From: VAZQ01 sp963816745
GTDB taxonomy: Bacteria > Pseudomonadota > Alphaproteobacteria > Rhizobiales > Xanthobacteraceae
Direction: 5' to 3'
DNA: 64,000 nt
NCBI GenBank assembly: GCA_963816745.1
Contig: CAWFLQ010000006.1
Location: forward strand, 1,426,001 to 1,490,000
Within the stretch, counting starts at the first letter, position 1. Each line of letters starts with the position of its first letter. Under the pieces are notes generated by a model. It saw nothing but the letters and a program-made list of their open reading frames with translations, had not been told where the DNA came from and ran no database searches. This document shows positions 27,609 through 36,762 of the stretch, one piece after another. Position numbers and translations under genes: made by a program.

Positions 27609-29278
27609 CGCTGACCCGCCTCGCTCATACGATCGTGCTGGCCTGGGGATGGCGGCGCATCCTGATCGCATTCCTCGCCGGCGCCGTTTCAGCGCTGGCA
27701 CTGCCGCCGACCAACATCTGGCCCATTCCCTTCGTCACCTTCCCGATCCTGGTCTGGCTCGTCGACGGCGCCGCCGCCGGCCGCCTCGGCGGTGTGCTGG
27801 CGGCCGCCGCGTCGGGCTGGTGGTTCGGTTTCGGCTATTTCCTCGCCGGCCTCTACTGGGTCGGCCATGCGTTTCTGGTCGACGCCAAGACCTTCGGCTG
27901 GCTGCTGCCGGTCGCGGTCGTCGCCCTGCCGGCCGGAATGGCGGTCTACACCGCGTTCGGTCTCGCGTTCGCCCGGCTCATCTGGATGCGCGGCGCCGGC
28001 GCGCGTCCTGGCGCTCGCGGTGGCGCTCACCCTGGCGGAGTGGCTGCGCGGTCACCTGTTCAGCGGTTTTCCCTGGAATGCGTACGGGTACACGCTGATC
28101 TCGCCGCTCTGGCTCGCGCAGGGCGCGGCCCTTGTCGGCATCTGGGGGCTCACGTTTCTGGCGGTCGCGGTCTATGCATCGCCCGCCGTGCTCGCCGACG
28201 ACCGCGCCGATAACAGGCGGCCCTGGCTCGCTCCGGCGCTGAGCGTCGTCGTGATCGCCGCGCTTGCGGTCTACGGCGCGTGGCGGCTCGCGGCCACGCC
28301 GACGAGCTTCGTCGAAGGCGTGCGCCTGCGCATCATGCAGCCCAACCTGCAGCAGGACGAGAAGTTCAACTATTCGCAGAAGCAGCAGGTGATGAGCCGC
28401 TATCTCGCGCTGTCGGATCGCGCCAGCGGTCCGCAATCGACGGGCGTGCGCGACGTCACCCACCTGATCTGGCCGGAATCGGCATTCCCGTTCTTCCTCA
28501 CGCGCGAGCCCGATGCGCTGGCCCAGATCGCCGCGCATGCTGCCGGAGGGAACGGTGTTGATCACGGGCGCAATCCGTCCGCCCGAGTCGACGCCCGATC
28601 CGACAATTCCGCGCGCCTACAATTCGATCTATGTGATCGACCACGACGGCTCGATCCTGTCGGTCTACGACAAGGTGCATCTCGTTCCGTTCGGCGAGTA
28701 TCTGCCGTTTCAGGCCGTGCTCGAGCGCCTCGGCCTGATGCAGCTCACCAAGCTGCGCGGCGGCTTCATCGCCAGGCGACCGTCGGCGCAACCTGACCGT
28801 CCCCGGGGCACCGAGCTTCCTGCCTCTGGTCTGCTACGAGATCATCTTTCCCGGCGACGCGGTGCCGCGCAGCGAGCGGCCGGGCTGGCTCTACGACCAC
28901 GTCGGCCGCTATCTCAGTTGGCCGTTCGCAGCCGGCAGCGCGGAGCGACCGGGCTGGCTGCTCAACCTCACCAACGACGGGTGGTTCGGCAACAGCTCAG
29001 GCCCTTACCAGCATTTCCAGCAGGCGCGGGTGCGGGCGATCGAGGAGGGGCTTCCGCTGGTGCGGGCGGCCAATACCGGAATTTCCGCGGTGGTCGATCC
29101 GCTCGGCCGCGTCGTCAAGGCGCTGCCGCTCGGGACCGAAGGCGTGCTCGACGCGCCGCTGCCGCAGGCTCTCCCGCCGACGCCCTATGCGCGCCTGGGT
29201 GACGGCCCGCTCGTCGTCGTGATCGCCATCGCCTTGTTGTGGCTGATACGGGTGCGTCGCCGAGGCTCCGCCATCTAG
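27605..29278 (+). CDS. lnt: Apolipoprotein N-acyltransferase, three frame breaks
   Basis: Inner-membrane enzyme adding the third acyl chain to lipoproteins. Six or more hydrophobic segments fill the first ~220 residues (FPILVWLVDG, LTLAEWLRGHLFSGFPWNAY). The nitrilase-like domain has its Glu and Lys in YDKVHLVPFGEYLPF and the catalytic Cys in LVCYEIIFPG. Extra bases near 28012, 28540 and 28775. A 69-nt in-frame duplication (28874-28890 versus 28943-28959) adds about 23 residues before NLTNDGWFG. Last gene of the miaB operon. Confidence 0.93.
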
Positions 29279-29364
29279 CGCATAGCTGATGAGCTTCGGT
29301 TGCATGACCTCATTTCAATGATAAGTTGTATAACGCCTACCGTGCCACAACTTTGTGCCAACAC

Positions 29365-29378
29365 GTTACAATTGAAAC
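29365..29378. promoter_or_regulatory. 14-bp dyad GTTACAATTGAAAC upstream of the XRE gene
   Basis: The site fits the palindrome GTTnCAnnTGnAAC. It sits in an AT-rich 264-bp control region, 165 bp before the XRE regulator start. The same pattern (GTTACAAATGAAAC) occurs 35 bp before irr at 50931. The shared spacing suggests a common binding protein; which one is not known. Confidence 0.4.
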
Positions 29379-29542
29379 TACCCATGGATTGCTCATCCCG
29401 ATCAATTGTCTAGCATCGACTTTTAGTTGTGCACGTATTTCACCATTTTGCTGCGCCGCTACCAATTAGCGATGGAATAAGATTGCGTTCGGGCTCGGCA
29501 GCGGGAACATTACGCAAAACAACGGCTGCATAGGAGATCGTT

Positions 29543-29956
29543 ATGGCCATCGCCAAAAAGGCGCCGAACCCGATCGACAAGCACGTCGGCAGCCGGGTGC
29601 GCATGCGTCGCATGATGCTGGCCATGAGCCAGGAGAAGCTCGGCGACGCGCTCGGCCTGACCTTCCAGCAGGTGCAGAAATACGAGAAGGGCACCAACCG
29701 CATCGGGGCGAGCCGGTTGCAGCAGATCTCCCACATCCTGCAGGTGCCGGTGGCGTTCTTCTTCGAAGGCGCACCGAACCTGCATGGGACGAGCGACGGG
29801 ATGAAGGAAGCACCCTCGCCGGCCTATGTGTCGGATTTCCTCGCCACCTCGGAAGGCCTCTCGCTGACCAAGGCCTTCATGCGCATCAAGGAGCCCAAGC
29901 TTCGGCGCCGCATCGTCGATCTCGTCGAGGAGATCGCCGGCGAGGATGAAGAGTGA
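29543..29956 (+). CDS. XRE-family helix-turn-helix regulator
   Basis: A 137-residue regulator with a Cro/C1-type HTH at residues 15-70 (SRVRMRRMMLAMSQEKLGDA, LTFQQVQKYEKGTNRIGASR) followed by a helical region (residues 80-137) ending in an acidic stretch. It belongs to the PhrR-like group found near metK in Rhizobiales. A long AT-rich leader precedes it, with GGAGATCGTT as ribosome site. It may autoregulate or control metK (inference). Intact frame. Confidence 0.88.
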   Translation: MAIAKKAPNPIDKHVGSRVRMRRMMLAMSQEKLGDALGLTFQQVQKYEKGTNRIGASRLQQISHILQVPVAFFFEGAPNLHGTSDGMKEAPSPAYVSDFLATSEGLSLTKAFMRIKEPKLRRRIVDLVEEIAGEDEE

Positions 29957-30140
29957 GCGCCGGCTAGCGGCAACCGGCGAGTACCGATAGATCTCTGCTC
30001 GCAATTCGCTACGCCATAAATTCGCATGGCCTTCCTCGGTCCCACTCTGCCCACATCTTGACCCCGTTCGGGGACGCTGCAAGAAACACTCCACGCTAGG
30101 CTGCCGCGCCTTACAACCGATCCTGCGAGGGGAGTGTTCA

Positions 30141-31421
30141 GTGCCACACGTCAACTACCTTTTCACCAGCGAGTCCGTTTCCGAAGGCCATCCCGACAAG
30201 GTCTGCGACCAGATTTCGGATGCGATCCTCGACGCCTTCATCGAGAACGACGTCAAGCTCGGCATCGCCGACGACAGCCTGGTGAACACCCGGCTCGGCT
30301 GCGAGACGCTCTGCACCACCAACAAGATCGTCATCGCCGGCGAGGGCCGCGGCCAGGCGCCGCTGTTCACGAAATACGGCAACCACGCCGTGATCAATCG
30401 CGAGATGATCACGCAGATCGCGCGCGACGTGGTGCGCGACATCGGCTACGACCAGGACGGCTTCTCCTATCACGGCGCCGACATCGAGGTGCTGCTGCAC
30501 GGCCAGTCGCCCGACATCGCCATGGGCGTCGACGCCAAGAAGAAGAAGGGCGAGGAGCAGGAAGGCGCCGGCGACCAGGGCATGATGTTCGGCTTCGCCT
30601 GCACCGAGAGCGAGGTCTACGAGAAGGGCTCGTTCATGCCGGCCCCGATCTACTTCGCGCACAAGATCCTGAAGGTGCTGTCGGAGAAGCGCCGCTCGAA
30701 GCAAGCTGTTCGACCTGCAGCCGGACGCCAAGAGCCAGGTGACGGTGCAATACGTCGACGGCAAGCCGATCGGCTGCACCAAGGTCGTGGTATCGACCCA
30801 GCACAATGCCGAGACCCGCAACGGCAAGAAATATACGCCCGGCATGGTGAAGGACCTGATCGGCGACGCCGTCGCGTCGGCGCTGCCGGACGGCTGGATG
30901 CCGAAGAAGCCGTCCGACTTCCTGGTCAACCCGACCGGCAACTTCGTCGTCGGCGGCCCCGACGGCGACTGCGGCCTCACCGGCCGCAAGATCATCGTCG
31001 ACACCTACGGCGGCTACGCGCCGCACGGCGGCGGCGCCTTCTCCGGCAAGGACCCGACCAAGGTCGATCGCTCGGCCGCCTATGCCGCGCGCTATCTCGC
31101 CAAGAACGTGGTCGCCGCCGGCGTCGCCGAGCGCTGCACCATCCAGATCGCCTATGCGATCGGCGTCGCCGATCCGATGTCGCTGCTGGTCGATACCCAC
31201 GGCACCGGCAAGGTCGACGAGAAGAAGCTGCGAAAAGGTGCTGCCGCGAGATTTTCCGGCTCACCCCGACCAATATCCGCCGCACGCTCAAGCTCAACCG
31301 GCCGATCTATCGCCGCACCGCCGCCTACGGCCATTTCGGCCGCGCGCCGGAAAAGGACGGCGGCTTCTCCTGGGAGAGGACCGACCTGGTCAAGGACATC
31401 AGGAGCGCAGTTGGCGGCTAA
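30141..31421 (+). CDS. metK: S-adenosylmethionine synthetase, three frame breaks
   Basis: Makes SAM from methionine and ATP. The GTG start (ribosome site GAGGGGAG) gives NYLFTSESVSEGHPDKVCDQ, then DQGMMFGFACTE, KPSDFLVNPTGNFVVGGPDG and GGAFSGKDPTKVDRSAAYAA, all MetK signatures. Extra bases near 30705 (SKQ/LFDLQPDAKSQ) and two near 31230 and 31243 (KKLEKVLREIF) break the frame; the final part returns to the first frame and ends at 31421. About 425 residues. A 184-bp leader contains a small CCCCGTTCGGGG hairpin; I see no known SAM riboswitch. Confidence 0.95.
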   Translation: MPHVNYLFTSESVSEGHPDKVCDQISDAILDAFIENDVKLGIADDSLVNTRLGCETLCTTNKIVIAGEGRGQAPLFTKYGNHAVINREMITQIARDVVRDIGYDQDGFSYHGADIEVLLHGQSPDIAMGVDAKKKKGEEQEGAGDQGMMFGFACTESEVYEKGSFMPAPIYFAHKILKVLSEKRRSKQAVRPAAGRQEPGDGAIRRRQADRLHQGRGIDPAQCRDPQRQEIYARHGEGPDRRRRRVGAAGRLDAEEAVRLPGQPDRQLRRRRPRRRLRPHRPQDHRRHLRRLRAARRRRLLRQGPDQGRSLGRLCRALSRQERGRRRRRRALHHPDRLCDRRRRSDVAAGRYPRHRQGRREEAAKRCCREIFRLTPTNIRRTLKLNRPIYRRTAAYGHFGRAPEKDGGFSWERTDLVKDIRSAVGG

Positions 31422-31490
31422 TCCGCTCGACGAGCCGGCGCGAGACGTTCAACATGGCGGCCGATAAGGCCGCCATGTGCTTTTCCGACC

Positions 31491-32213
31491 ATGTCCATTT
31501 CTGATCGAGGAAACGCCCGACGACGCGCCTTCTTCGGCCGCCGCAAGGGCCACGCGCTGCGGCCGCATCAGGCCGCGCTGATCGAGACGCTGCTGCCGAG
31601 GCTCGCGATCGATCTCGGCACGCCGGCGCCGCCCGACCTCGGCAAGCTGTTCCCGGCCGCGGTCGACGACGTCCGCCTCGAGATCGGCTTCGGCGGCGGC
31701 GAGCACATGATCGCGGCAAGCCGAGCAGCACCCGCGCACCGGCTTCATCGGCGTCGAGCCGTTCGTCAACGGCATGGCAAAGGCGCTGGCCGCGATCGAG
31801 GCGAAGAGCGCTCGCCAATATCCGGCTGCACTTCGGCGACGCGACGTTCCTGCTCGAATGGCTGCCGCCGGCCGCGCTGGCGCGCGTCGATCTCCTCTAT
31901 CCCGATCCGTGGCCGAAGCGCCGGCACTGGAAACGACGCTTCGTGCAGGACCGCAGCGTCGCCGAGATCGCGCGCGTCCTGCGCCCGGGCGGCGAATTCC
32001 GCTTCGCCACCGACATCCCGGACTACGCAGCCTGGACGCTGCGCGCACATGCTGCGCTCGCCCGCGTTCGCATGGACCGCCGAGCGCGCCGACGATTGGC
32101 GCCAACCATGGCCGGGCTTTGCCGACACGCGCTACGAGGCCAAGGCCAAGCGCGAAGGCCGCGTGCCGTGCTATCTGATTTTCAAGCGAGTAGCGAGTAG
32201 CGATAGCGAATAG
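31491..32213 (+). CDS. trmB: tRNA (guanine-46-N7)-methyltransferase, three frame breaks
   Basis: SAM-dependent enzyme forming m7G46 in tRNA variable loops. ARRRAFFGRRKGHALRPHQA is a rhizobial N-terminus; LEIGFGGGEHMIA is the SAM loop; FIGVEPFVNG, LLYPDPWPKRRHWKRRFVQ and TDIPDYAAWTL are TrmB motifs. Extra bases near 31725, 31804 and 32049 shift the frame. The last codons and the TAG lie in a heptad-repeat hairpin. About 240 residues; likely co-transcribed with metK. Confidence 0.92.
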   Translation: MSISDRGNARRRAFFGRRKGHALRPHQAALIETLLPRLAIDLGTPAPPDLGKLFPAAVDDVRLEIGFGGGEHMIAASRAAPAHRLHRRRAVRQRHGKGAGRDRGEERSPISGCTSATRRSCSNGCRRPRWRASISSIPIRGRSAGTGNDASCRTAASPRSRASCARAANSASPPTSRTTQPGRCAHMLRSPAFAWTAERADDWRQPWPGFADTRYEAKAKREGRVPCYLIFKRVASSDSE

Positions 32214-32240
32214 CAAAGGAAGCAGCGCTACTCGCTATCT
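32186..32240. repeat. Heptad-repeat hairpin at the trmB 3' end
   Basis: Tandem AGCGAGT/AGCGAAT units (32186-32213) run through the trmB stop codon and face inverted GCTACTCGCTATC (32226-32238). It is the same family as 20126 and 56363. It lies between trmB and the converging DUF2336 gene, a position suited to a bidirectional terminator. Confidence 0.8.
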
Positions 32241-33328
32241 TTCGTCCGACGTCCGCCTGACCTGCCAGAACCGCATCACGCGCTGGGCGGTGGTCGCCGA
32301 CAGCCGGTCGAAATTGGCAAAGGCGGCGTCGAGACCTTGGCTCGACGTGCCCGGACCACCCGGCCGCGCCATGATGATCGACCTCACGGTCGGCCAGCCC
32401 CAGCCGGCCGACTTGCACAGAATGAGGATCGGATCGGGCCGCTCGCCGCTCATCAGCCGGTCCACCACCTCGATCGGCACCGCGCAAAGCGCCGCGAGCG
32501 CCGCGATCGTTTCCTCGTATTGCCCCTTCTTGGCGAAATCGACGAGCGCGGCTTCGTCGAGCTTGCCCTCGCAGCCGCAGCGCCTCGACCGCGCGCTGAG
32601 CGCTCGAATAGTCGCGCGGCGCGGCGCTCGCGCCGACCTCGCGCGAGACCTTCGCCAGCACGCGCCGGATCTCGGCTTGCGTCTCGGGCTTGGCCGAGGC
32701 GAACAGGCGCTGCTGCACCACTTCGGTGGCCTTGAGCAGGAGATCGCGAAACAGCCGCGGCGGAATGTCCGGGCGCAGTCCCGACCTTCTCGGCGAGCAC
32801 CCCGTCCTGCTCCGCCCGGTCCGACCAGCGTGAAAAAGCTGTCATCGGAAAGGCGCGCGCCGCGATTGTCGGCGACGCTGTGCACGACCTCGCGGTCGCC
32901 GCGCCGGACCAGCACGTCGGTCACCGGCTCCGGCGATTCCGGCCCGCCCGGAGATGGCGAGCAGATGCGCCTGGCTCTTGGTCTCGGCGATGTCGACGAG
33001 ATCGGTGTCGGCGAGCCGCGGCGACTGCTCGAGAACCGGCCCCGCGACTGCGATGTCGTCGTCGTGTGGCGAGCTGCCGCAGCACCTCGACCGGCGCATT
33101 GCCGACCGGCGCCAGCCGATGCGACAACTCGCTGCGCGCCTTCGCTTCGATCTCGGCGATCAACCGGCTGAACACGTCGTCGAACAGCCGGACATGATCG
33201 TCGTTGAACCGGCTCGCGCCGTCGAGAAAATAGGCCGTGATGCGCTTGAGCGTTTCGGCGCGCCGCTCCGGCGAGCCGTGCTGGATCACATCTTCGAGTT
33301 CCGGAATGAGCGAGGCGGGAGCAGACAT
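32235..33328 (-). CDS. DUF2336-type protein, several frame breaks
   Basis: A protein of about 364 residues resembling the alphaproteobacterial DUF2336 family, all-helical and of unknown function. ATG 33328 gives MSAPASLIPELEDVIQHGSP, then ERRAETLKRITAYFLDGASR and FDDVFSRLIAEIEAKARSEL; HEAT-like repeats continue (VADNRGARLSDDSFFTLV, YEETIAALAALCAVPIEVVD). Extra bases near 33072, 32945, 32825, 32783 and 32572 break the frame. It ends WQVRRTSDER. It faces trmB and is divergent from the rimP operon. Confidence 0.75.
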
Positions 33329-33533
33329 TACTCGAGGCCTAAGCACGCGACACAGGAACAATTGCGACGGCACGGTGCGCAAAATTAGATCGTGCACGCT
33401 AGAAGAGGAATCTGAAGGAAGGGTTAGTTAATCGCGCGTTATCGGGGTAAGGCCGAACGGCTTGTCCGGCCCTTGCGCCCACGGCGCAAATCGCTATATT
33501 TCGCGCAGTCCAGCTTCTGGATATCTCATAACG

Positions 33534-33591
33534 GTCGGATGTGATCCGATCGGTTTTTGAGAGTGGGTTCCCCCGGGACCCGCTCTTTTTT
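33534..33591 (+). terminator. Leader hairpins with intrinsic terminator before rimP (attenuator-like)
   Basis: A small hairpin (CGGAT/ATCCG, 33536-33548) is followed by GAGTGGGT (33561-33568) pairing with ACCCGCTC (33578-33585) and then TTTTTT (33586-33591). This is a strong rho-independent terminator. No plus-strand gene lies upstream (the neighbour is on the minus strand), so the terminator can only act on the leader of rimP-nusA-infB itself. Readthrough would need antitermination. Confidence 0.7.
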
Positions 33592-33681
33592 GTTACCGAA
33601 ATCGACCGGCAGCCTGCGATGGCCCGGTCGCGCCGGGGCGAAACTAAACCAAAAGTTGCAACTCGCACGAGCAGCGAGCGA

Positions 33682-34351
33682 ATGACGCAAGCGATCGACA
33701 CGCTTCAGGCGGATTCCGAGCCGCGCCTCATCGTCGAGCAGGGCGTCGCGGCGCGCGTCGCCGCGATCGCCGAGCCGGTTCTCGTCGGCGTCGGCTACCG
33801 GCTGGTGCGGGTGAGGATTTCCGGGCTCGACGGCTGCACGGTCCAGATCATGGCGGAGCGGCCGGACGGGACCATGACGGTCGAGGACTGCGAGACGGTG
33901 TCGCGGGCGCTGTCGCCGGTGCTCGACGTCGCCGACCCGATCGATCGCGCCTATCGGCTCGAAGTGTCCTCGCCCGGCATGGACCGTCCGCTGGTGCGGC
34001 GCTCGGATTTCGAACGCCATGCCGGCCACCAGCTCAAGGTGGAGATGACGGTCGCGATCGACGGCCGGCGGCGGTTCCGCGGCGTGCTGCTGGGCGACCG
34101 AAGGCGACGCCGCGCGCATCCGCCGCGACGATGCCGCGCCCGGCGAGGCCAACGAGGTTCTGCTGCCGATCGAGGATATGGCGAAGCCAAGCTCGTGCTC
34201 ACCGAGGCGCTGATCGCCGAATCGCTCCGGCGCGGCAAGGCAGCAGCACAGAGCAGACGACGACGACAGATCGGAGGTCGCGAAGACCGGCGCAGCCACG
34301 TTCCGTCATCCGACGGCGCGTACGTCCGTCATCCAGAACGAAGGAGATTGA
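33682..34351 (+). CDS. rimP: Ribosome maturation factor RimP, three frame breaks
   Basis: 30S assembly factor. ATG 33682 gives EPRLIVEQGVAARVAAIAEP, then VDAEs-type core MTVEDCETVSRALSPVLDV and YRLEVSSPGMDRPL, the RimP signature. An extra base near 34100, a lost G near 34183 and an extra base near 34241 shift the frame; the corrected product ends SVIQNEGD at the TGA 34349-34351, four bases before nusA. About 223 residues. First gene of the rimP-nusA-ylxR-infB operon. An in-frame GTG at 33541 is rejected because it lies across the terminator hairpin. Confidence 0.9.
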
Positions 34352-34354
34352 CCG

Positions 34355-35970
34355 ATGGCCGTCAGCGCCAACCGGCTCGAACTGTTGCAGATCGCCGACG
34401 CGGTCGCGCGCGAGAAAGCGATCGACCGCGGCATCGTCATCGCCGCCATGGAGGATGCGATCCAGAAGGCGGCACGCTCGCGCTACGGCAGCGAGACCGA
34501 GGTCCGCGCCGAGATCAATCCGAAGACCGGCGAGATGCGGCTGTCGCGCCTGCTGCTGGTGGTCGACCAGATCGAGAACGACTCGACCCAGATCGCGCTC
34601 GAGGACGCCAAGAAGCGCAATCCCGCCGCCCAGGTCGGCGACTATATCGCCGAGGCCGCTGCCGCCGCTCGAATACGGCCGCATCGCCGCCCAGTCGGCC
34701 AAGCAGGTGATCGTGCAGAAGGTGCGCGAGGCCGAGCGCGACCGCCAGTATCAGGAATACAAGGACCGCATCGGCGACATCGTCAACGGCATCGTCAAGC
34801 GGGTCGAATACGGCAACGTCGTCGTCGATCTCGGCCGCGGCGAGGCGATCGTGCGGCGCGACGAGATGCTGCCGCGCGAGACCTTCCGCAACGGCGACCG
34901 CATCCGCGCCTTCATCTACGACGTGCGCCGCGAGCCGCGCGGGCCGCAGATCTTCCTGTCGCGCACGCATCCGCAGTTCATGGCCAAGCTGTTCGCGCAG
35001 GAAGTGCCGGAAATCTACGACGGCATCGTCGAGGTGAAGGCGGTCGCGCGCGATCCCGGCTCGCGCGCCAAGATCGCGGTGATCTCGCGCGATTCCTCGG
35101 TCGATCCGGTCGGCGCCTGCGTCGGCATGCGCGGCTCTCGCGTGCAGGCCGTCGTCAACGAGCTGCAGGGCGAGAAGATCGACATCATCCCGTGGACGGC
35201 CGGATCCCGCCAACTTCGTGGTCAACGCGCTCGCGCCCGCCGAGGTCGCCAAGGTCGTGCTCGACGAGGATCGCCAGCGCATGGAGGTCGTCGTGCCCGA
35301 CCAGCAGCTCTCGCTCGCCATCGGCCGGCGCGGCCAGAACGTGCGGCTCGCCTCGCAGCTCACCGGCTGGGACATCGACATCGTCACCGAGCAGGAGGAG
35401 TCGGAGCACCGGCAGGCCGAATTCGAGAAGCGCACCAAGCTGTTCATCGAGGCGCTCAACGTCGACGAGGTGGTCGGCCAGTTGCTCGCCTCGGAAGGAT
35501 TCAACTCGGTCGAGGAGCTTGCCATGGTCGACGAGAAGGAGATCGCCGGCGATCGAGGGCTTCGACGAGGACACCGCCCGCGAATTGCAGGCGCGCGCGC
35601 GCGATTATCCTCGGCCAGCAGGAGGCCGAGCTCGACGCCAAGCGCCAGGAGCTCGGCGTCGAGGACGCGCTCAAGGAGGTCCCCGGCGTCACCACCGCCA
35701 TGCTGGTGAAGCTCGGCGAGAACGACATCAAGACGGTCGAGGATCTGGCCGGCTGCGCCACCGACGACCTGTTCGGCTGGAGCGAGCGCAAGGACGGCGA
35801 GACGACGCGCTATCCCGGCATCCTCGACGGGTTCGACCTGTCGCGCGACGAGACCGAGGCGCTGATCATGCAGGCGCGCGTCAAGGCCGGCTGGATCAAG
35901 GAGGAGGACCTGGCGCCGCCGCCCGCCGCCGAGGAGGCAGCGACCGAGAGCCACCACGGCGCCGGCTTGA
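34355..35970 (+). CDS. nusA: Transcription factor NusA, five frame breaks
   Basis: RNA-polymerase-binding pausing/antitermination factor. N-terminal domain (VSANRLELLQIADAVAREKA, MEDAIQKAARSRYG), S1 domain (IVNGIVKRVEYGNVVVDLGR), two KH domains (IAVISRDSSVDPVGACVGMR, LSLAIGRRGQNVRLASQLTG) and acidic C-terminal helix-hairpin repeats (LGVEDALKEVPGVTTAMLVK) are all present. Extra bases near 34667, 35203, 35552, 35611 and 35951. Correcting the last gives ATEATTAPA and a TGA at 35968-35970, before the next gene. About 537 residues. Confidence 0.95.
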
Positions 35971-35984
35971 GGGACACGCGACGA

Positions 35985-36762
35985 ATGCTCGCAGTGGACG
36001 CACGATAACGCACTCGACGCCGGGCCGCGCAAGATCGCGCCCGGAACGGAGCGGTTTTGCGCCGCAACCGGCGAGGTGAAGCCGGTCGACGAGATGATCC
36101 GCTTCGTCGTCGGCCCGGACGGCACGGCCGTGCCCGACCTCAAGCGCCGGCTGCCCGGCCGCGGCATCTGGATCACCGCGACACGGCAAGCGCTCGCCAC
36201 GGCGCTCGCCCGCAAGGCCTTTGCGCGCGGCTTCAAGCGCGACGTCCGCGTGGCCGCCGATCTCGTGGCGACGACCGAGCGGCTGCTCGAGCAGGCCGCG
36301 CTCGATGCGCTGGCCATGTCCCACAAGGCGGGCAAGGTCGCGATCGGCTTCGCCAAGGTCGAGGCGGCGCTGGCCCGCGACCGCGTGGCCGCGCTGCTCA
36401 ATGCCGCCGAGGCGGCCCCGGACGGCACGCGAAAGCTCACGGCTGCGCTGCGCCGCCGCGAGGACGCGGCGGAAATCGCGGTCATCGAGGCCTTTACCTC
36501 GGCGCAATTGGATTTGGCATTGGGGCGGTCAAATGTGATACATGCAGCCCTGCTTGCCGGTCCCGAAAGCGAGACGTTCCTGGCGCGCGCTGCGCGCCTT
36601 GAGCGTTTCCGGACCGGCCCGATGCCGGGTCTGCCCGACATCGGCAAGGCTCAATTCCGCAAGTCGGCGCGAGCCGATAGGCGACAAGACCGCAAGCCGG
36701 CGAATGCCGACGGCATGACGAAACACGGCGAAACGCTCGAGAATCGGGATCGGAATGGCTGA
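35985..36762 (+). CDS. YlxR (DUF448) / L7Ae-like RNA-binding protein, one frame break
   Basis: Small RNA-binding protein always found between nusA and infB. An extra C near 36005 separates MLAVDA from the rest; corrected, it reads DNALDAGPRKIAPGTERFCA, VDEMIRFVVGPDGTAVPDLK and LPGRGIWITA (YlxR domain, with the conserved GRG(I/A)W). An L7Ae-like part follows (LDALAMSHKAGKVAIGFAKV) and a basic tail. About 258 residues. The stop overlaps infB's start. Confidence 0.88.

Noticed and set aside
28860..28970. Assembly duplication in lnt
   Set aside because: The two copies differ and flank unique sequence, so a simple assembly stutter does not fit; kept instead as a low-interest finding.
29957..30140. 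SAM riboswitch upstream of metK
   Set aside because: Only a small CCCCGTTCGGGG hairpin is seen; I could not match SAM-II or SAM/SAH consensus features. A covariance-model search would settle it.
33541..33681. Upstream GTG start for rimP at 33541
   Set aside because: That extension would be translated through the terminator hairpin and is not conserved in RimP; ATG 33682 begins just before the family's core.
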